NCBI GenBank assembly: GCA_013154235.1
Contig: JAADCV010000081.1
Location: forward strand, 1 to 48,645
From: Thermoproteota archaeon
GTDB taxonomy: Archaea; Thermoproteota; Thermoprotei_A; Sulfolobales; Ignisphaeraceae
Direction: 5' to 3'
Length of the DNA stretch: 48,645 bases
Part shown: piece by piece, positions 46,120 through 48,645 of the stretch
Position numbering within the stretch: position 1 is the stretch's first letter
Layout: each line of letters begins with the position of its first letter
Position numbers and translations under genes: made by a program
Notes under the pieces: generated by a model
Told to the model about the DNA's origin: nothing
Database searches by the model: none
What the model saw: the letters and a program-made list of their open reading frames with translations, nothing else

Positions 46120-47272
46120 CTACCTCGTGAACCTCAGCGCTTTCGGAAGCCCAGCTAACTACGTCCAAGTACCTAGCAACATCGCTGTCGCGAGCCCTCG
46201 TCTCCGGGGCTCGAGGAACCAGCTTGCACTTACCTACGCTCTTCGCTGCATAGCTGAATAACCCTATGCTACGCAGATACGAAGCGATCTCCTCCTTATC
46301 TAAAAAGATCAGCGGCCTAAGTACGGGAATCGATAGCGAAGCCCTATTTATGACGCTTATATTATGTAGCGTTTGGCTAGCAACTTGGCCAAGGGATTCG
46401 CCAGTTACGACGGCCTTCGCTCCAACCTCCTTCGCTATGCGGGCTGCTATTGCCAGCATGCAACTCTTACATACAACGCATCTAAGTCTAGGCTCGACTG
46501 AGTGAAGTATCCTATCCATAATATTCTCGTAGTTTACAACAAGGAGCTCCAGAGGCTCTGGAACCCACTCGCGAATAGCTTTAGCTACCTTTGTAACTCT
46601 ATCTCTAGCTTTAGGGCTCCAGAACTTTCCGGGATCCATGTATAGGAGCTTAACTATGCAGCCTCTCTTTAGCGCTAGCCATGAAGCTAAAGCGCTATCC
46701 ATCCCTCCCGAAAATAGTGAGACTACAGCGCCTTCCGCACCGTAGGGAAGGCCTCCGGGACCATGTATGGTAGATGTGTAGATAAACGCTCTATCAATCC
46801 ATATCTCTATCCCTATCTCCAAATCGGGCGAGTCGAGATTCACGCTAAGCCCGGTAGCATCCTTGACTCTCTGACCAACGATCCTCTCTACATCCTTACT
46901 AGTCATTGGGTACCTCTTGTCTCTTCTAGCTCTTATCGCGAACGTCTTTACTCCTCTAGACGCAGCGTCCTTAGCTATTTCAATGCAGAGCTTGGAAATC
47001 TCATCGATGTCGTTGCTTATCTCCAAAGCCGGCGATGCTGAGACAACGCCAAAAACTTTCGATAGCGCTTCTGCAGCACTAACATTCTCTCTAGTGTACA
47101 CTAAAACCCTAGCCTTAAGCACATCGATACTATCAAAAGGTATTCTGCAGTACTCGAGCCTGGCTCTAATGGCTTGGGCTAGCAGCTTCTCCATTCTCGA
47201 ACGTGTTGCCGGACCCTTGAGCGCTATCTCGCCATACCTAACAACGACTGTTCGACGCACCAGCTCTAACAC
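46109..47272 (-). CDS. thiI: tRNA 4-thiouridine synthetase ThiI (THUMP plus PP-loop, no rhodanese domain)
   Basis: VVRYGEIALKGPATRSRMEKLL; VSLFSGGMDSALASWLALKRG; VTGESLGQVASQTLHNI. Confidence 0.93.
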   Translation of the reverse strand: MLELVRRTVVVRYGEIALKGPATRSRMEKLLAQAIRARLEYCRIPFDSIDVLKARVLVYTRENVSAAEALSKVFGVVSASPALEISNDIDEISKLCIEIAKDAASRGVKTFAIRARRDKRYPMTSKDVERIVGQRVKDATGLSVNLDSPDLEIGIEIWIDRAFIYTSTIHGPGGLPYGAEGAVVSLFSGGMDSALASWLALKRGCIVKLLYMDPGKFWSPKARDRVTKVAKAIREWVPEPLELLVVNYENIMDRILHSVEPRLRCVVCKSCMLAIAARIAKEVGAKAVVTGESLGQVASQTLHNISVINRASLSIPVLRPLIFLDKEEIASYLRSIGLFSYAAKSVGKCKLVPRAPETRARDSDVARYLDVVSWASESAEVHEVVID

Positions 47273-48471
47273 CCTTCAACCTTGCGATCCTCGTTAGCAC
47301 TAGCTACCCTAGGTATATCTATGTAAGGAACATCTGGCAATGCTTCGAGGACTTTAGCTATCTGCTCAACCTTATCTATGCTTACGCGTGTGCACCTTCT
47401 GCGCGCCGTCATAAACATGGCGATGCCTCTCCTAATATCCTCACAGCTATACTCGCTATCCTCTCTGCCTACAGCTTTCTTAACATTTAGGAATAGTTTG
47501 GCAACACTGGGAACGAATCTCCACAAAGCCTCCTCGGCAAATTCGCTGTATTCAATACCTCTATCAGAGTACCACCTGCGCCACTCCATCTTTAAAACGC
47601 TGTACACAAGCCCTGGATCCTCTAGCTCTTTATCAATGCTATAACTAGATAGCTCGACAATACTCTTATACGGGCATAACAGACATGAGACCCTAATGCA
47701 TCCTTCCCTGTACGCTACGTGAATAGCGCTGAGGGATGTCGCCATGTTTACGACGTCGCATAGCGTTGCCGGAGCTATGGGATACAGCAATTTCTTTACC
47801 GAGAGCTTTCGACGAATTACTACGGGTGCTAGCCTAGAGAACCTCTTTAGGTTCTCCCATATTCTATCGCCTACGGCTATGTAGTCGCATCCTAGCTCGT
47901 TTACAGCGATGTTCTTAAGTTTCCTAGTCTTTAGATACGTACACCATCGAGCTCTTCTGTAGGGCAGTCCCTCTCTCACCAGATACATCTTAACAAGCCT
48001 CCTCGGAGGCTCCCCGTAGACTACATCAACGCCTAGCTTCTTTCCTATGCGCATAGCCTCTTCCGCGAACCTGCGGGGCTCGATAAAGGGCATATGTATG
48101 TATATAACGTAGATTTCGCAGCCTACGCGATCGCAAACCTCTTTCAGTACTGCTGTTAGCGCTACGCTATCTTTACCGCCACTAAACGATACCGCAATGC
48201 GCTTACCTCGAATCTTATCCCCTATGATTCCAGCAACGTAATCAACAGCCTCGTCCAAGCTACTAAAGATAGAGAAGTTCGCAAGCGGACCCGGCTCAAA
48301 CCATTTCATTGGATCGAAGGATACGCCACTAGCACTAAGAACTTGAGGACGCAGCCTATAGACTCCTCTACTGGTAGCTATGTAGAACCCTGCACGTTCT
48401 CTAGAGGCAATAAGCAGTACATCGCCGCATATCCCTAGCCATCTCCTATCGAGCTCAATTAGCTCAACCAT
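47266..48471 (-). CDS. PAPS reductase-like PP-loop ATPase (paralog of 27708-28913), overlapping thiI
   Basis: AVSFSGGKDSVALTAVLKE; RRARWCTYLKTRKLKN; VSCLLCPYKSIVEL. Confidence 0.82.
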   Translation of the reverse strand: MVELIELDRRWLGICGDVLLIASRERAGFYIATSRGVYRLRPQVLSASGVSFDPMKWFEPGPLANFSIFSSLDEAVDYVAGIIGDKIRGKRIAVSFSGGKDSVALTAVLKEVCDRVGCEIYVIYIHMPFIEPRRFAEEAMRIGKKLGVDVVYGEPPRRLVKMYLVREGLPYRRARWCTYLKTRKLKNIAVNELGCDYIAVGDRIWENLKRFSRLAPVVIRRKLSVKKLLYPIAPATLCDVVNMATSLSAIHVAYREGCIRVSCLLCPYKSIVELSSYSIDKELEDPGLVYSVLKMEWRRWYSDRGIEYSEFAEEALWRFVPSVAKLFLNVKKAVGREDSEYSCEDIRRGIAMFMTARRRCTRVSIDKVEQIAKVLEALPDVPYIDIPRVASANEDRKVEGC

Positions 48472-48502
48472 AGCATCCGCTCCCGCGTCTTACCTGAACT
48501 CG

Positions 48503-48645
48503 CTAGACCTCTATACTATCGCTACAAAGCCTTTTAAGAAGATCAACTACCTCGGGAACCACCTTCTTAGCTTCCTCGATCATCATCTTGACTACTTCGC
48601 GTATCTCCCACTGCGCCTTACTCGATAGCCTTAGGCAGGCTATGT
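48503..48645 (-). CDS. C-terminal part of a CDS running off the window end
   Basis: Minus-frame reading ...IACLRLSSKAQWEIREVVKMMIEEAKKVVPEVVDLLKRLCSDSIEV*. Confidence 0.6.
   Translation of the reverse strand, partial: IACLRLSSKAQWEIREVVKMMIEEAKKVVPEVVDLLKRLCSDSIEV

Noticed and set aside
1-48645. CRISPR arrays, insertion sequences, integrases, tRNA or rRNA genes
   Set aside because: No regular direct repeats, transposase motifs or tRNA-like cloverleaf segments seen by eye; a tRNAscan/minced run would be needed for certainty.

Overview
The window is about 48.6 kb of a hyperthermophilic archaeal chromosome, probably Thermoproteota/Crenarchaeota judging from gene content, leaderless TATA promoters and many GTG/TTG starts. 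It is dense with metabolic genes: 5-oxoprolinase (pxpABC); a BioY/ECF biotin uptake locus divergent from birA; a six-gene overlapping cobalamin salvage operon (cobT-cbiS-cobY-cobD/cobC-cobS-cbiB) divergent from thiC; leuS; inositol-1-phosphate synthase; a GSA-type aminotransferase; AspDH-nadC-nadA; a type IV pilus-like locus; a KaiC-like ATPase; NikR; a ClC protein; a MIG-like DNA glycosylase; thiI; and three PAPS-reductase-like PP-loop ATPases. No CRISPR array, transposon, rRNA or obvious tRNA was seen. The observations I rate highest are: (1) a NAD-kinase-like domain with a degraded GGDGT motif fused to a C-terminal winged helix, divergent from the NAD biosynthesis operon across a shared TATA/inverted-repeat promoter, and so a candidate new type of NAD regulator; (2) four candidate C/D box guide sRNAs at three loci, including a tandem pair sharing a nucleotide and one whose C box overlaps the stop codon of the NADK-like gene; (3) a fused biotin ECF ATPase with one apparently canonical and one degenerate ATP site; (4) a trehalose-phosphatase-like HAD protein lacking the catalytic Asp motifs; (5) a ClC homologue lacking the gating and proton glutamates. 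All calls come from reading the sequence and recalled family motifs; no database search was run.
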